Source: an uncultured Prevotellaceae bacterium
GTDB lineage: Bacteria > Bacteroidota > Bacteroidia > Bacteroidales > Bacteroidaceae
Assembly (NCBI GenBank): GCA_947306845.1
Contig: CAMZHP010000046.1
Span: forward strand, 1 to 15,405
Length of the DNA stretch: 15,405 bases
Reading direction: 5' to 3'
Shown: positions 1 to 7,800 of the stretch, one piece after another
Position numbering within the stretch: position 1 is the stretch's first letter
Layout: every line of letters starts with the position of its first letter
The notes under the pieces: generated by a model
Database searches by the model: none
What the model was told of the DNA's origin: nothing
The model's input: only the letters and a program-made list of their open reading frames with translations
Position numbers and translations under genes: made by a program

Positions 1-160
1 ACACGAAAGAACACGAAAAAAATCTCTCATTCGAGCATTCGGGATTGAAAAAGATTCATGGTATTTAGTGCATTTCGTGGTTGAGAAGAATTAATGAACA
101 ATTTTTGATAATTCGTGTGAAAAGAAAAAAACATATAATTTCCATGTAATTTGTCATTAA
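1..160 (+). repeat. Dispersed AT-rich intergenic repeat, copy A
   Basis: This AT-rich stretch has no convincing reading frame. Its start (ACACGAAAGA, then TCTCT and ATTCGGGAT) and its end (TAATTCGTGT, then CATATAATT and TCATTAA) recur in the same order and orientation at 1366-1549, with a variable middle rich in ATTCGTGG-type words. The two copies therefore look like members of one interspersed repeat family. The left end may lie outside the window. I see no terminal inverted repeats, transposase or target-site duplication that would make it an insertion sequence. Confidence 0.7.
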
Positions 161-198
161 TCGCTTGTTGGAAGGTATTCAGAAGAACAAAAAAATAA

Positions 199-268
199 TT
201 CTCTAATTCGATTATTCGGGATATATATTTCGTGAAGATTAATGTTTCGTGGTTGAATTTATTCGTGG
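199..268 (+). repeat. Partial third copy of the same dispersed repeat
   Basis: The segment TTCTCTAATTCG followed by ATTCGGGAT matches the front part of the copy at 1366, and is followed by TTCGTGAAGATT and TTCGTGGTTG words as in that copy. It ends just before the start codon at 275, so it forms most of the leader of the nucleotidyltransferase-fold gene. Confidence 0.6.
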
Positions 269-274
269 TTGGTG

Positions 275-1363
275 ATGAACAAGATAGACTTCATCTTTAA
301 AGTTTTGCGGTCGGCGCTATGGCAGCAGCCGATGAAGCGGTTCGATTTTCCGGCAGAGAAATACAAGTCACTGATGAAGTCTGCTGACAAGCAGTGTATC
401 ATGGGACTGATGGCTGACGGAATGAAGATCAGCAACATCGGCCTGGAGAAAGAGAGTTTCTATCATCTGCTGAAGCTTGAACAAACGCTGACTGAAGAAA
501 ATGAGAAGGTGAATGCCAATCTGCATGAATTATGCCATATACTTAATGAAGCGGGCATTCCCTTCATGGTGGTGAAAGGACAGGTAGCAGGAGCATTCTA
601 TCCACGTCCTGAGTTGAGAATAACCGGCGACATCGACTTCTACGTGCCACAGAAGGACTTCGACCGCGCCATGAACATGATTCTCGGACAATGGGGAAAG
701 GAGACGGACGAGAGCAACGACCGACACATCGCACTACAGCACAACGGCACTGTGTTTGAGGCGCACCGCTATCTGCTCCAGTTCCCCAACAAGAAGATGC
801 AGAAGCGATTTGACCAACTAGTCGATACCTCTCCTGTCGAAATGGTGACCGTGGGCGGTGAGAAGGTGCCAACGCTCATGCCCACACTCAATGTGCTATA
901 CACCTTCCTCCATCTCTTCAACCACTTCATTTTGATCGGTGTGGCACTCCGCCAGCTCTGCGACCTGGCGATGATGCTGCACGGAATGAGGGACCGCATC
1001 GACCGCGACTTGCTAGACCGATGGCTGAAGGAATTTGACATCACTCGTGCATTCGTTGCTTTCGGTGCCATCCTCACCGACAAAATGGGACTGCCGAAAG
1101 AGGAATTCCCCTACCCCATCACCGACAGTGACAGGGAATACGGAGAGAAGGTGCTCCGATTGATTGTGAAGCATGGCAACTGGGGGAATTACAGGCGCAA
1201 GAACCACGACAGACGCTCCCTCTCCTTCATGCTAGAGCGGTCGCGTATCAGATTATCCAACCATCTGCTGTTCTACCGTCTGGCGCCCAGATACAACCGC
1301 TCCCTCATCTTTGTGGCCCTACCTCAGAAGATCTGGGAGAAATTATCAAAAAAGAACCACTAA
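275..1363 (+). CDS. Nucleotidyltransferase-fold family protein
   Basis: This 362-residue protein resembles the uncharacterised nucleotidyltransferase family NTP_transf_5 (PF14907), common in Bacteroidetes. A VVKG motif at residues 99-102 is followed by an arginine-rich stretch and TGDIDFYV near 118-124; Gly118, Asp119 and Asp121 would be the metal- and nucleotide-binding core of the fold. There is no signal peptide, so it should be cytoplasmic. The reading frame extends upstream to TTG and GTG codons at 269 and 272, but the ATG at 275 gives the natural start. Members of this family often sit in polysaccharide or peptide-modification loci, yet their substrate is generally unknown, and I cannot name one here. 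The gene reads toward the dehydrogenase at 1578 across a 214-base repeat-filled gap, so co-transcription is possible but unproven. No clear promoter is visible upstream. Confidence 0.8.
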   Translation: MNKIDFIFKVLRSALWQQPMKRFDFPAEKYKSLMKSADKQCIMGLMADGMKISNIGLEKESFYHLLKLEQTLTEENEKVNANLHELCHILNEAGIPFMVVKGQVAGAFYPRPELRITGDIDFYVPQKDFDRAMNMILGQWGKETDESNDRHIALQHNGTVFEAHRYLLQFPNKKMQKRFDQLVDTSPVEMVTVGGEKVPTLMPTLNVLYTFLHLFNHFILIGVALRQLCDLAMMLHGMRDRIDRDLLDRWLKEFDITRAFVAFGAILTDKMGLPKEEFPYPITDSDREYGEKVLRLIVKHGNWGNYRRKNHDRRSLSFMLERSRIRLSNHLLFYRLAPRYNRSLIFVALPQKIWEKLSKKNH

Positions 1364-1365
1364 AT

Positions 1366-1549
1366 ACACGAAAGAGCACGAAGAAATTCTCTAATTCGAA
1401 AATTCGGGATCATTAAGTTCGTGAAGAATCGTAGAGAGATTCGTGGTTGATATTTTTCGTGAAGATTCGTGGCTGATCAAAAATAATGACCAATTCGAGG
1501 TAATTCGTGTAAAGAAAAAACATATAATTCCCATATAATTTATCATCAA
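1366..1549 (+). repeat. Dispersed AT-rich intergenic repeat, copy B
   Basis: This fills most of the spacer between the nucleotidyltransferase-fold gene and the dehydrogenase gene. It shares its first ~45 and last ~50 bases with copy A at 1-160, with an internal region that differs in length and contains several TTCGTG words. Together with copy A it places direct repeats on both sides of the gene at 275-1363. No terminator or promoter is obvious in it. Confidence 0.7.
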
Positions 1550-1577
1550 GCCTGAATAAAAAACAAAAAACTTCTCA

Positions 1578-2297
1578 ATGAAAAATGCCATTGTCACAGG
1601 GGCTACCCGGGGAATCGGGTTGGCCACAGCAGAAATGCTGCTGAAAGAGGGTTATCATGTCACCGTCACCTATGCTTATGACAAGGAGTCGGTGGAACCA
1701 TGCCGCCAAAGGCTGTCGGCAGTCAGTGAAAACTTCGAGATTCTCTGGGTGGACCAGACGAGTAAGAAGGAAATGAGCGACTTCGCTCAGAAAATGAAGG
1801 AGAAAGGACACATCGACTGTCTGGTGTGCAACGCGGGAATGACGCTGCGCAGTCCGCTGCAGGAGATCAAGGAGGAGGACTGGGAGCGCGTGATGCAGAT
1901 GAACGTGAACAGCAACGTGTATCTCATCCGCGACTTGATGGACGTGATTCCGCATGGGTCACGCATTGTCTTCACGGGTTCGATGATGGGTGTGCTGCCT
2001 CACAGCGTGTCGCTGTCGTATGGCGTCACCAAATCTGCCGTCCTTGCACTGGCCAAGAACCTGGTGAAAGTGTTTGAGGGCACCAACACCACCGTGAACG
2101 CCATCGCACCGGGATTCGTGGACACGGAATGGCAGAAGAACAAGCCGCAGGAGATACGCAACAATATCATCAACAAGACGGCCATCAAACGGTTTGCCCA
2201 ACCAGAGGAGATCGCGGATGCCGTCAGATTCTGCATCAACAACGATTTCGTCAACGGAAGCATCATAGAAGTTTCCGGAGGATATTGCTACAAGTAA
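1578..2297 (+). CDS. Short-chain dehydrogenase/reductase, FabG-like
   Basis: This is a 239-residue classical SDR enzyme, predicted to be a cytoplasmic NAD(P)H-dependent oxidoreductase, most like 3-oxoacyl-ACP reductases. The Rossmann dinucleotide motif TGATRGIG is at residues 7-14, NAG at 85-87, and the catalytic Ser-Tyr-Lys triad is Ser135, Tyr148 and Lys152, with a likely fourth residue at Asn109. The PG motif (178-179) and the C-terminal SGGY are also present. Length and motifs are complete. Whether it is the housekeeping fabG or a reductase of a secondary lipid or polyene pathway cannot be told from sequence alone, because the upstream genes are outside the window. It may be co-transcribed with the gene at 275-1363, since no promoter motif is visible in the spacer. 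It ends at a strong hairpin terminator. Confidence 0.88.
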   Translation: MKNAIVTGATRGIGLATAEMLLKEGYHVTVTYAYDKESVEPCRQRLSAVSENFEILWVDQTSKKEMSDFAQKMKEKGHIDCLVCNAGMTLRSPLQEIKEEDWERVMQMNVNSNVYLIRDLMDVIPHGSRIVFTGSMMGVLPHSVSLSYGVTKSAVLALAKNLVKVFEGTNTTVNAIAPGFVDTEWQKNKPQEIRNNIINKTAIKRFAQPEEIADAVRFCINNDFVNGSIIEVSGGYCYK

Positions 2298-2350
2298 GCA
2301 GGGAGTCACCATACCCCAACTGGCCTCCGTCAGCCAATGCTGATGATGGG

Positions 2351-2409
2351 CCTATACAAAATGCAAGCCGCTAGCCCACAATGGGTTAGCGGCTTGCGTT
2401 TTGTATGGG
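2351..2409. terminator. Bidirectional intrinsic terminator between the SDR gene and ssrA
   Basis: A 25-bp stem (2354-2378 with 2382-2406) closes over the 3-base loop CAA, with only two G-T wobble positions, and can extend by a few more pairs on each side. The GC-rich core CAAGCCGCTAGCCCA is flanked by an A-tract on the left arm and a matching T-tract on the right. It can therefore act as an intrinsic terminator in both directions, for the dehydrogenase transcript and for the convergent tmRNA transcript. Confidence 0.85.
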
Positions 2410-2412
2410 TTG

Positions 2413-2807
2413 TGGAGCTGGCGGGAGTCGAACCCGCGTCCAAACAAGGAAACCATACGCTTTCTACACGCTTATTCCAGACTTTGGTTTTCGTGCCGCA
2501 GCAAGACCTGGACCACCAACTGCGACCTTATCCCCTGAATCTCATCATGCCGGCGGGGCACAACATGACTATTCCCGATTTACCTGCGCCGCTTGATCCT
2601 CGGATTCGGAACAACACCCTCGGAGCGACGTCTCGTCCTGTCACCTGGTGACGGGATTGAGCCTCAATCTACTATACTTCGATTAGGCAGCGAGAGCATA
2701 CTCATTGTTGCCAATTAATTTTTTGACCGAATGGATTATGGAGTTTACAGCCGTCACTCCGCGTGCTTACGTACCATCTCAGCTTGCTGTCAAATCCAGT
2801 CAACCCC
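2413..2807 (-). ncRNA. ssrA: Transfer-messenger RNA (tmRNA)
   Basis: This 395-nucleotide gene encodes the RNA that, with SmpB, rescues stalled ribosomes and tags the unfinished protein for degradation. The 3' end carries the tRNA-like T arm GCGGG-TTCGACT-CCCGC followed by CAGCTCC and A; the 5' end GGGGTTGACTGGATTTGACA pairs with it as a 7-bp acceptor stem (GGGGTTG with CAGCTCC, two G-U pairs). The tag-coding segment lies at 2683-2712. The bases after the discriminator read CAA, so the terminal CCA is apparently added after transcription. The gene has its own promoter at 2831-2862 and a strong terminator after its 3' end. About 23 transcribed bases precede the mature 5' end, which would be removed by RNase P. 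Confidence 0.95.
2683..2712 (-). other. ssrA: tmRNA tag-peptide reading frame (GNNEYALAA-stop)
   Basis: Read on the minus strand, the codons GGC AAC AAT GAG TAT GCT CTC GCT GCC TAA encode GNNEYALAA and a stop. This gives the resume codon as GGC (Gly). The ending ALAA is the conserved degradation signal read by ClpXP-type proteases. Porphyromonas-type tags (GENNYALAA) differ only in residue order in the first half. Confidence 0.9.
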
Positions 2808-2830
2808 ATGATGGCTTGTGAAAAGCGGTG

Positions 2831-2862
2831 CAAATTTATGCTATTTTCCAATACCATCCAAC
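2831..2862 (-). promoter_or_regulatory. Promoter of ssrA (Bacteroidetes type)
   Basis: On the minus strand the -7 element TAAATTTG (2831-2838) lies 20 bases after GTTG (2859-2862), which fits the Bacteroidetes housekeeping pattern TTTG-N19-21-TAnnTTTG. Transcription would start roughly 15-20 bases before the mature tmRNA 5' end at 2807. Confidence 0.8.
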
Positions 2863-2889
2863 TTTTGGGAGCGTTTTTTACATGAAAAT

Positions 2890-2920
2890 TTTGCGTTTTA
2901 ACCGTCTTTCACTAAATTTG
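2890..2920 (+). promoter_or_regulatory. Promoter of the small exported protein gene
   Basis: TTTG (2890-2893) and TAAATTTG (2913-2920) are 19 bases apart, a full match to the Bacteroidetes -33/-7 consensus. The start of transcription should fall near 2926-2930. That leaves no leader for the first in-frame ATG at 2929 and supports a start at 2944 or 2953. Confidence 0.85.
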
Positions 2921-2952
2921 GCTTCATAATGAATCATCAAAACATGAAAGAT

Positions 2953-3411
2953 ATGAACAAGTTACTATTTCTATTAGCTGCCATGCTGCTGCCCCTCTGC
3001 GCTTTGGCACAAAAAACCTATGTCAACGTCGTCGCTACTGACGTAAACAAAAACTACCACACGATGTATCTGTCGGGCGACATCCCATCTGGTTTGAAAT
3101 CCTTTTATGATGCTTTTTATGACGAGTCCAGATTGGGTGACATCATCAACCAATTGGTCTCCCACGGATTTGTCGTAGAACAGATGTCATGCAGCCAGAA
3201 CGAAAGCATCATCAGAGAAATCGTCCTGCTTTCCAAGACCACCTCTCCTGCTCCCACACGGGTTCAGGAAGCCATCGCACCGGAACAAGAAGGGGAAGCC
3301 GTGGAGGTGGCAAGATACAACCTCCAAGGCATCCCCGTAAAAGCCCATGAGAAAGGTGTGCAAATCGTCGTCTATTCCAACTACACTACACGCGCCGTCA
3401 TCGTCGAATAG
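2953..3411 (+). CDS. Small exported protein with a sorting-domain-like tail
   Basis: This 152-residue protein has a clear Sec signal peptide: MNK, a hydrophobic run LLFLLAAMLLPLC, and a probable cleavage after ALA, leaving mature QKTYVN. The mature part has a predicted mixed alpha/beta body (about residues 20-85), a Pro/Glu-rich linker, and a C-terminal section containing YNLQGIPV, KGVQIVVYSN and the ending TTRAVIVE. That pattern (Y-[ND]-L-Q-G, then G-hydrophobic-hydrophobic, then a basic/hydrophobic end) resembles the C-terminal sorting domains of type IX secretion cargo or related Bacteroidetes tails, here in weak form. In-frame ATGs at 2929 and 2944 would add 8 or 3 residues; I chose 2953 because it gives the canonical signal peptide and leaves a leader after the mapped promoter. 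I do not recognise a function. It stands alone, divergent from ssrA. Confidence 0.75.
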   Translation: MNKLLFLLAAMLLPLCALAQKTYVNVVATDVNKNYHTMYLSGDIPSGLKSFYDAFYDESRLGDIINQLVSHGFVVEQMSCSQNESIIREIVLLSKTTSPAPTRVQEAIAPEQEGEAVEVARYNLQGIPVKAHEKGVQIVVYSNYTTRAVIVE

Positions 3412-3443
3412 CAAAGGTAATGGCTTTAACTTCTCAGCGAAGC

Positions 3444-3470
3444 GATAACTTCTTAACTACTTAACTACTC
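3444..3470 (+). repeat. Octamer tandem repeat of the TAACTACT family
   Basis: The spacer between two convergent genes carries ATAACTTCTTAACTACTTAA and a further ACTACT, that is, about three copies of an 8-base unit close to TAACTACT. The same unit forms the longer array at 12602-12667. No clear intrinsic terminator is seen in the rest of this 86-base spacer. Confidence 0.7.
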
Positions 3471-3494
3471 GCAAGTTGTGCAAATGCGAAGCTT

Positions 3495-3515
3495 GAACTA
3501 TGAACTATGAACTAA
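3495..3515 (+). repeat. Heptamer repeat running into the MATE gene 3' end
   Basis: Three tandem units GAACTAT, GAACTAT and GAACTAA cover the stop codon and the last few codons of the MATE transporter gene. The final residues VHSS of that protein are therefore encoded by repeat DNA. Confidence 0.75.
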
Positions 3516-4841
3516 CTCAAATTTCACTTTCGTGGCGCGGTGGAGCACAAAGATAGCCAAGGCCTCGATGATATAGGCGATGAGGTAACTGTGCCACAGC
3601 ATCTGAGGAGCATTGCGCGATACCAACCACAACACGGGGATGACCGTCAGCGAGAGTGCAAACGAGATGAACAGCGCCATGTGATGGTGACCATACAGTT
3701 TGTAGACAATCATCAGCACATAGATGTAGCAGAAGGGGATGAAACTGAGGGCGAACACCCGCAGAGCCTGATTGGTCTCCATCATTTTCCCCGGATCGTC
3801 AGCCCCAAACAGGCGGGCGATGATATCCGGGTCAACCCACACAACCACACAAGTGATAACCATTGCCACGGTGATGAACCGGAATGCCTTGCGGAGCACC
3901 GTGCGCAATCCCTCCTCATCCTTTTTCCCCACCTGGATGGCACCCAACGACTGCAGTGTCTGGCAAGTGCCCGAGAGGAACAGATTATACACCTGCAGCA
4001 GGTTCATGCACACGGCGAAAGCGAAGATACCCGTCCGGCCCAACGTGGACAGCACGATGGTGTTGGCAGAAAGCAACAACAGCGTGAGCGAGATGGAGGC
4101 GATTGCCAGCGGGGCTCCCTGAGAGACTATCCTAGAGCAGGTCTTCCATATCTGTCCTATCCTGCAGGAGCCGTATGTCAGGGTGAGGCGACGGTGCTCG
4201 GGATCCTTCCAATGCGACAGCAGGATGGCGATGCCCACCAGATGGCCCACCACTGTGGCTGCTGAAGAACCCGTGATGCCCCATCCGAAGAATTGGATGA
4301 AGACAACATCGAGGCAGAGATTCAACACGTTGTCAACGATAACGGCAAGTGAGACTAGTTTCGGACTGCCATCGACACCCACCATCGTGGAGAGTCCCCA
4401 CATCAGGATGAAGGCAGGGTTGCCCAACAGCAGCACCTGCATGTAGTCGCGTGCCAAAGGAAACAGTTGTTCATTGTTGCACAGCAGATGCGCCGTCCCG
4501 TTGGGAAAGAGCACTCCACCTACAATGGCCAGGACGACACCCAACCCAACACTCAGCGTGAGGGCATGGGTGAAGAAACGCCGTGCATCGCCTATGTTCT
4601 TCTGTCCCAAAGCATACGCCACCAACATGCCCGCACCCGCATTGATCAGCAGGTGAAGCGTGAAGATGAACTGGTTGATGGGCTTGGAAAGGTTGATGGC
4701 ACTCACACCGTCGCCGCTGATCAGGTTGCCGACGATGATGCCGTCCACCACGTTTCCCAAACAACCTGAGAGCGCCACCAAGATGTACGCCCACAGGTAT
4801 TTGTAGAATTGCGAATGAATGTCGTTGTTGTTACTTGACAT
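3498..4841 (-). CDS. MATE-family multidrug/metabolite efflux transporter
   Basis: This 447-residue integral membrane protein has the length and twelve-helix hydrophobic pattern of MATE (multi antimicrobial extrusion) transporters, which export cationic drugs and secondary metabolites in exchange for Na+ or H+. Typical N-lobe features are visible: a first helix with a GNVVDGIIVGN-like segment, then ISGDGVSAINLSKPI, GAGMLVAYALGQ at about residue 70, and a second-lobe counterpart around VSQGAPLAIASISLTLLLLSANT. The start ATG is at 4841, 44 bases after the NRPS stop codon, with a heptamer array between them and no promoter motif, so it is very likely the last gene of the operon. In that position it is the best candidate exporter of the NRPS product (inference). 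The last residues are encoded by a tandem heptamer repeat, suggesting that the original C-terminus was altered. Confidence 0.9.
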   Translation of the reverse strand: MSSNNNDIHSQFYKYLWAYILVALSGCLGNVVDGIIVGNLISGDGVSAINLSKPINQFIFTLHLLINAGAGMLVAYALGQKNIGDARRFFTHALTLSVGLGVVLAIVGGVLFPNGTAHLLCNNEQLFPLARDYMQVLLLGNPAFILMWGLSTMVGVDGSPKLVSLAVIVDNVLNLCLDVVFIQFFGWGITGSSAATVVGHLVGIAILLSHWKDPEHRRLTLTYGSCRIGQIWKTCSRIVSQGAPLAIASISLTLLLLSANTIVLSTLGRTGIFAFAVCMNLLQVYNLFLSGTCQTLQSLGAIQVGKKDEEGLRTVLRKAFRFITVAMVITCVVVWVDPDIIARLFGADDPGKMMETNQALRVFALSFIPFCYIYVLMIVYKLYGHHHMALFISFALSLTVIPVLWLVSRNAPQMLWHSYLIAYIIEALAIFVLHRATKVKFELVHSS

Positions 4842-4848
4842 GATTTTT

Positions 4849-4876
4849 CAATCTTCAATCTTCAATCTTCAATCTC
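4849..4876 (-). repeat. Heptamer tandem repeat (AAGATTG) in the NRPS-MATE gap
   Basis: Nearly four tandem copies of a 7-base unit (CAATCTT on the plus strand, AAGATTG on the minus strand) fill most of the 44-base gap between the NRPS stop and the MATE start. The same heptamer, in degenerate form, is found inside the NRPS gene at 7401-7468. Confidence 0.85.
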
Positions 4877-4885
4877 TGATTGTTT

Positions 4886-7800
4886 TCATTCAAAGAATCC
4901 GAAGCCACCGATGGCAGTGAGCATACGCTCAACGTAATCCCATGAGGTGGGCGACCAAGCGAAGCCGAGGCGGTAGAGCACCTGCGTCGTGTAGTCGTTG
5001 TCGCGCTTCACGTCGGCAGTCTTCTGTCCGTGTGCCATATCCTGGTAAGCCAAGAGCGACGACATCTGTTTCGCCTTCTGTGGATCCTCCTTTGCCTGTT
5101 CCATCACCTCGGCAAACTCCTCCTGTTCCACGAAGCGTATACCCTCACTCACGGTAGCCAGGCCAGTGAGCACATCGCCCAGGAACTGTCCGTGGATGTT
5201 GTAGGGATGGAACACACAGCACTCCTTCGGTGTGGTAGCCAACAGCACGATAGCGCGCGACACCTCGTTGATGGGTGAGAACTCCACCTGCTTGTTTCGC
5301 ATGCCATAGGGACAGCACCCCAACATGTTATACACCTTGATGCGGCCCATGAATGAGTTGGTGGAGAAATTCGCCTGGAATTCACCGTCGGTGCTGCGGG
5401 CGGCAAGGTTGCCCACACGCATAATCTTCGCGCTCAGTCCGTGCAGGGCCACTGCATCGAGAATCAGCCGTTCGGCCATAAACTTCGAGTAGATGTACTT
5501 GTTGCCCAGATACTGGCCCATATACAGCCGTTGCTCGGTGAACACCTCGTCCTTGATCTCTCCTGCCCACAGACCGCGCGTACTGGCGGTGGAGACATGG
5601 ATGAGTTTGGCACCTGTCGACACGCAGAGTTCCACACATCGCCGCGCTCCACCGATGTTCACATCCTCGATTTCAGTGCCTTCGGAGAAGTGTTTCACAA
5701 TGGCGGCACAGTTGAAGACGGTATTCAGGGAAACGGGTATGGAGTCACTGCATAAAGAGACGAGGTCGTTGGTGACATCGCCCATGACCACATGCAGGCG
5801 CTGGCCAAAGAGTTCCTTGAAGGAATTGGCGAAATAATAGAAGAGAAGGGTGCGCAGACGGCTCTCTGCTTTCTCCTGGGTCTTTCCACGCACAAGGCAA
5901 TAGATGTTTTCTGCATCAGAGTCGATGAGTTCGCGCAGGATATGGATGCCCAGATAACCCGTGGCACCCGTCAGCAGCACGTTGCCCAGCGACTGTCGCT
6001 CTCCCTTGCGGAAGACGGCGAGCGTATTGCGCTGCAGCAAGTTGTTGATGGCTGTGTAGTCGTATCCAGCCACCTCATCTGTGCTCTCGTCAGCACTCTC
6101 TCCAGTGATGAGACGGGCCAACTGCCTCGGCGTGGGATGGGCAAACACATCGCCGTATGCCACATGCAGTCCTGCCTTGTCGGCTTCGATGATGACGCGC
6201 GTCACCACCAACGAGGTGCCGCCCAGTTCAAAGAAGTTGTCGGTGGCACCCACCTTATCCATCTGCAGGATGTCGGCAAAAATGTCGCAGAATGTACGCT
6301 CGGTGTCGTTGGCAGGTGCCTCGTAGGCCGAACTGATGGCCAACTGCGGTTCGGGCAGCGCCTTCACATCGGTCTTGCCGTTGGGCGTCATGGGCATCTC
6401 TTTCAACTGCAGGTAGGCGGTAGGCACCATGTACTGCGTCAGACTCTTGGATATTTCAGCCTTCAGCGCGTCGGGTGCGATCTCGCGCTCTGCGGTGTAA
6501 TAAGCACAGAGATGCTCCTTGTCATTGAGTTTGCGGATGAGGATGACCACTTTCTTCATGCCCTCCACCTTGAGCATCACATTCTCGATTTCACCGAGTT
6601 CGATACGCAGTCCGCGGAGTTTGATCTGATGGTCGGTACGTCCCAGTATCACCACGTCGCCGTCGGGCAACCACTTGGCATAGTCTCCCGACTTGTAGAT
6701 GCGCTCGCCGTGGTACTCCACAAAGCGCTCACGGGTCATCTCGTCGAGGTTGTTGTAGCCCCGGGCCACACCACGGCCGCCGATATAGAGTTCACCCACC
6801 ACGCCCACTGGCAGTTCATTGCCGTCGGCATCCACGATAAACTCTTTCACATTGAGTTGCGGTTTGCCTACAGTTACCAACTCTGCATGGGTGAGTTCCT
6901 TGTTGTTGGAAGCCACGGTGATCTCGGTGGGTCCGTAGCAGTTGAAGATGCGGGCCTTGGTCACCTTGCGCATCTGCGCGAGCAACTGGTCGGAGAATTT
7001 CTCACCACCGGCACGGCATATTCTGACATTGCTGATGGCCTCGCAGAAATCCTCGCTCGTGAGCCATGTCTGCCAGCGCGACGGGGTGCCCGACACCATA
7101 TTGATGTGCTGTTCCTTGATGAGCCGTGCCAGGTCGAGCGGGTTGTTGGCCTGTTCCTCGGTGGCCACGATGAGTGTCTTGCCGTTGAAGTAAGCCATGC
7201 CGATGTCCTGCAGGGCAGCATCGAAGGAGATGGTGGTGACGCTCAGCACCCGGTCGGCATCAGTCAGCACGCCGTTGGCGAAAACATTGGCGGGATGGCC
7301 GTACAGATAGTTGCAGATGCCCTCATGGCGCAGCATCACACCCTTGGGCCGGCCTGTCGAACCGCTGGTATAGATCAGATAGGCCAGGTCGTCGGGAGTA
7401 ATTGAAGAATGAAAATTGAATATTGAAGATTGGTCAGGTGTGGTTTCATTTTTCAATTTTTCATCTTCCACATGCAACAGTTCCTCCACATCAATGGCCT
7501 TGCCGGCTGGCACGGAGTCCATGCGGTCGGCAGTAGTGATGATATAACGTGCCTCACTGTCCTCAAGAATCAACTTGACGCGGTCTGCCGGATATTCCGG
7601 GTCACAGGGGATGTAGGCTGCCCCCGACTTCAGCACGCCGAACAGTGAGAGGATGAGCCGGCTGGTGCGGGGCAACAAGAGGGCCACGCGGTCGCGCTCC
7701 CTGACACCTCTGCTGCGCAGCCCAAGGGCGATGCGGTCGGTGGCCTCGTCCATCTCACGGTAGGTATATTTCGCGTCAATCGCCACCAAGGCCTCGTGGT

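Noticed and set aside
1..268. Insertion sequence or MITE at the left end
   Set aside because: No transposase, terminal inverted repeats or target duplication could be seen; only interspersed direct similarity with 1366-1549 is supported.
2337..2651. Plus-strand open frame downstream of the dehydrogenase
   Set aside because: It overlaps the terminator hairpin and the complement of the tmRNA tRNA-like end; the RNA gene explains the sequence.
5792..7405. Long plus-strand open frame (537 codons) opposite the NRPS gene
   Set aside because: It lies entirely antisense to strongly conserved NRPS domains, has no recognisable family, promoter or ribosome-binding site, and its composition is that expected of the complement of GC-rich code. 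The same applies to 8747-10099 and to the other plus-strand frames in 4900-12200.
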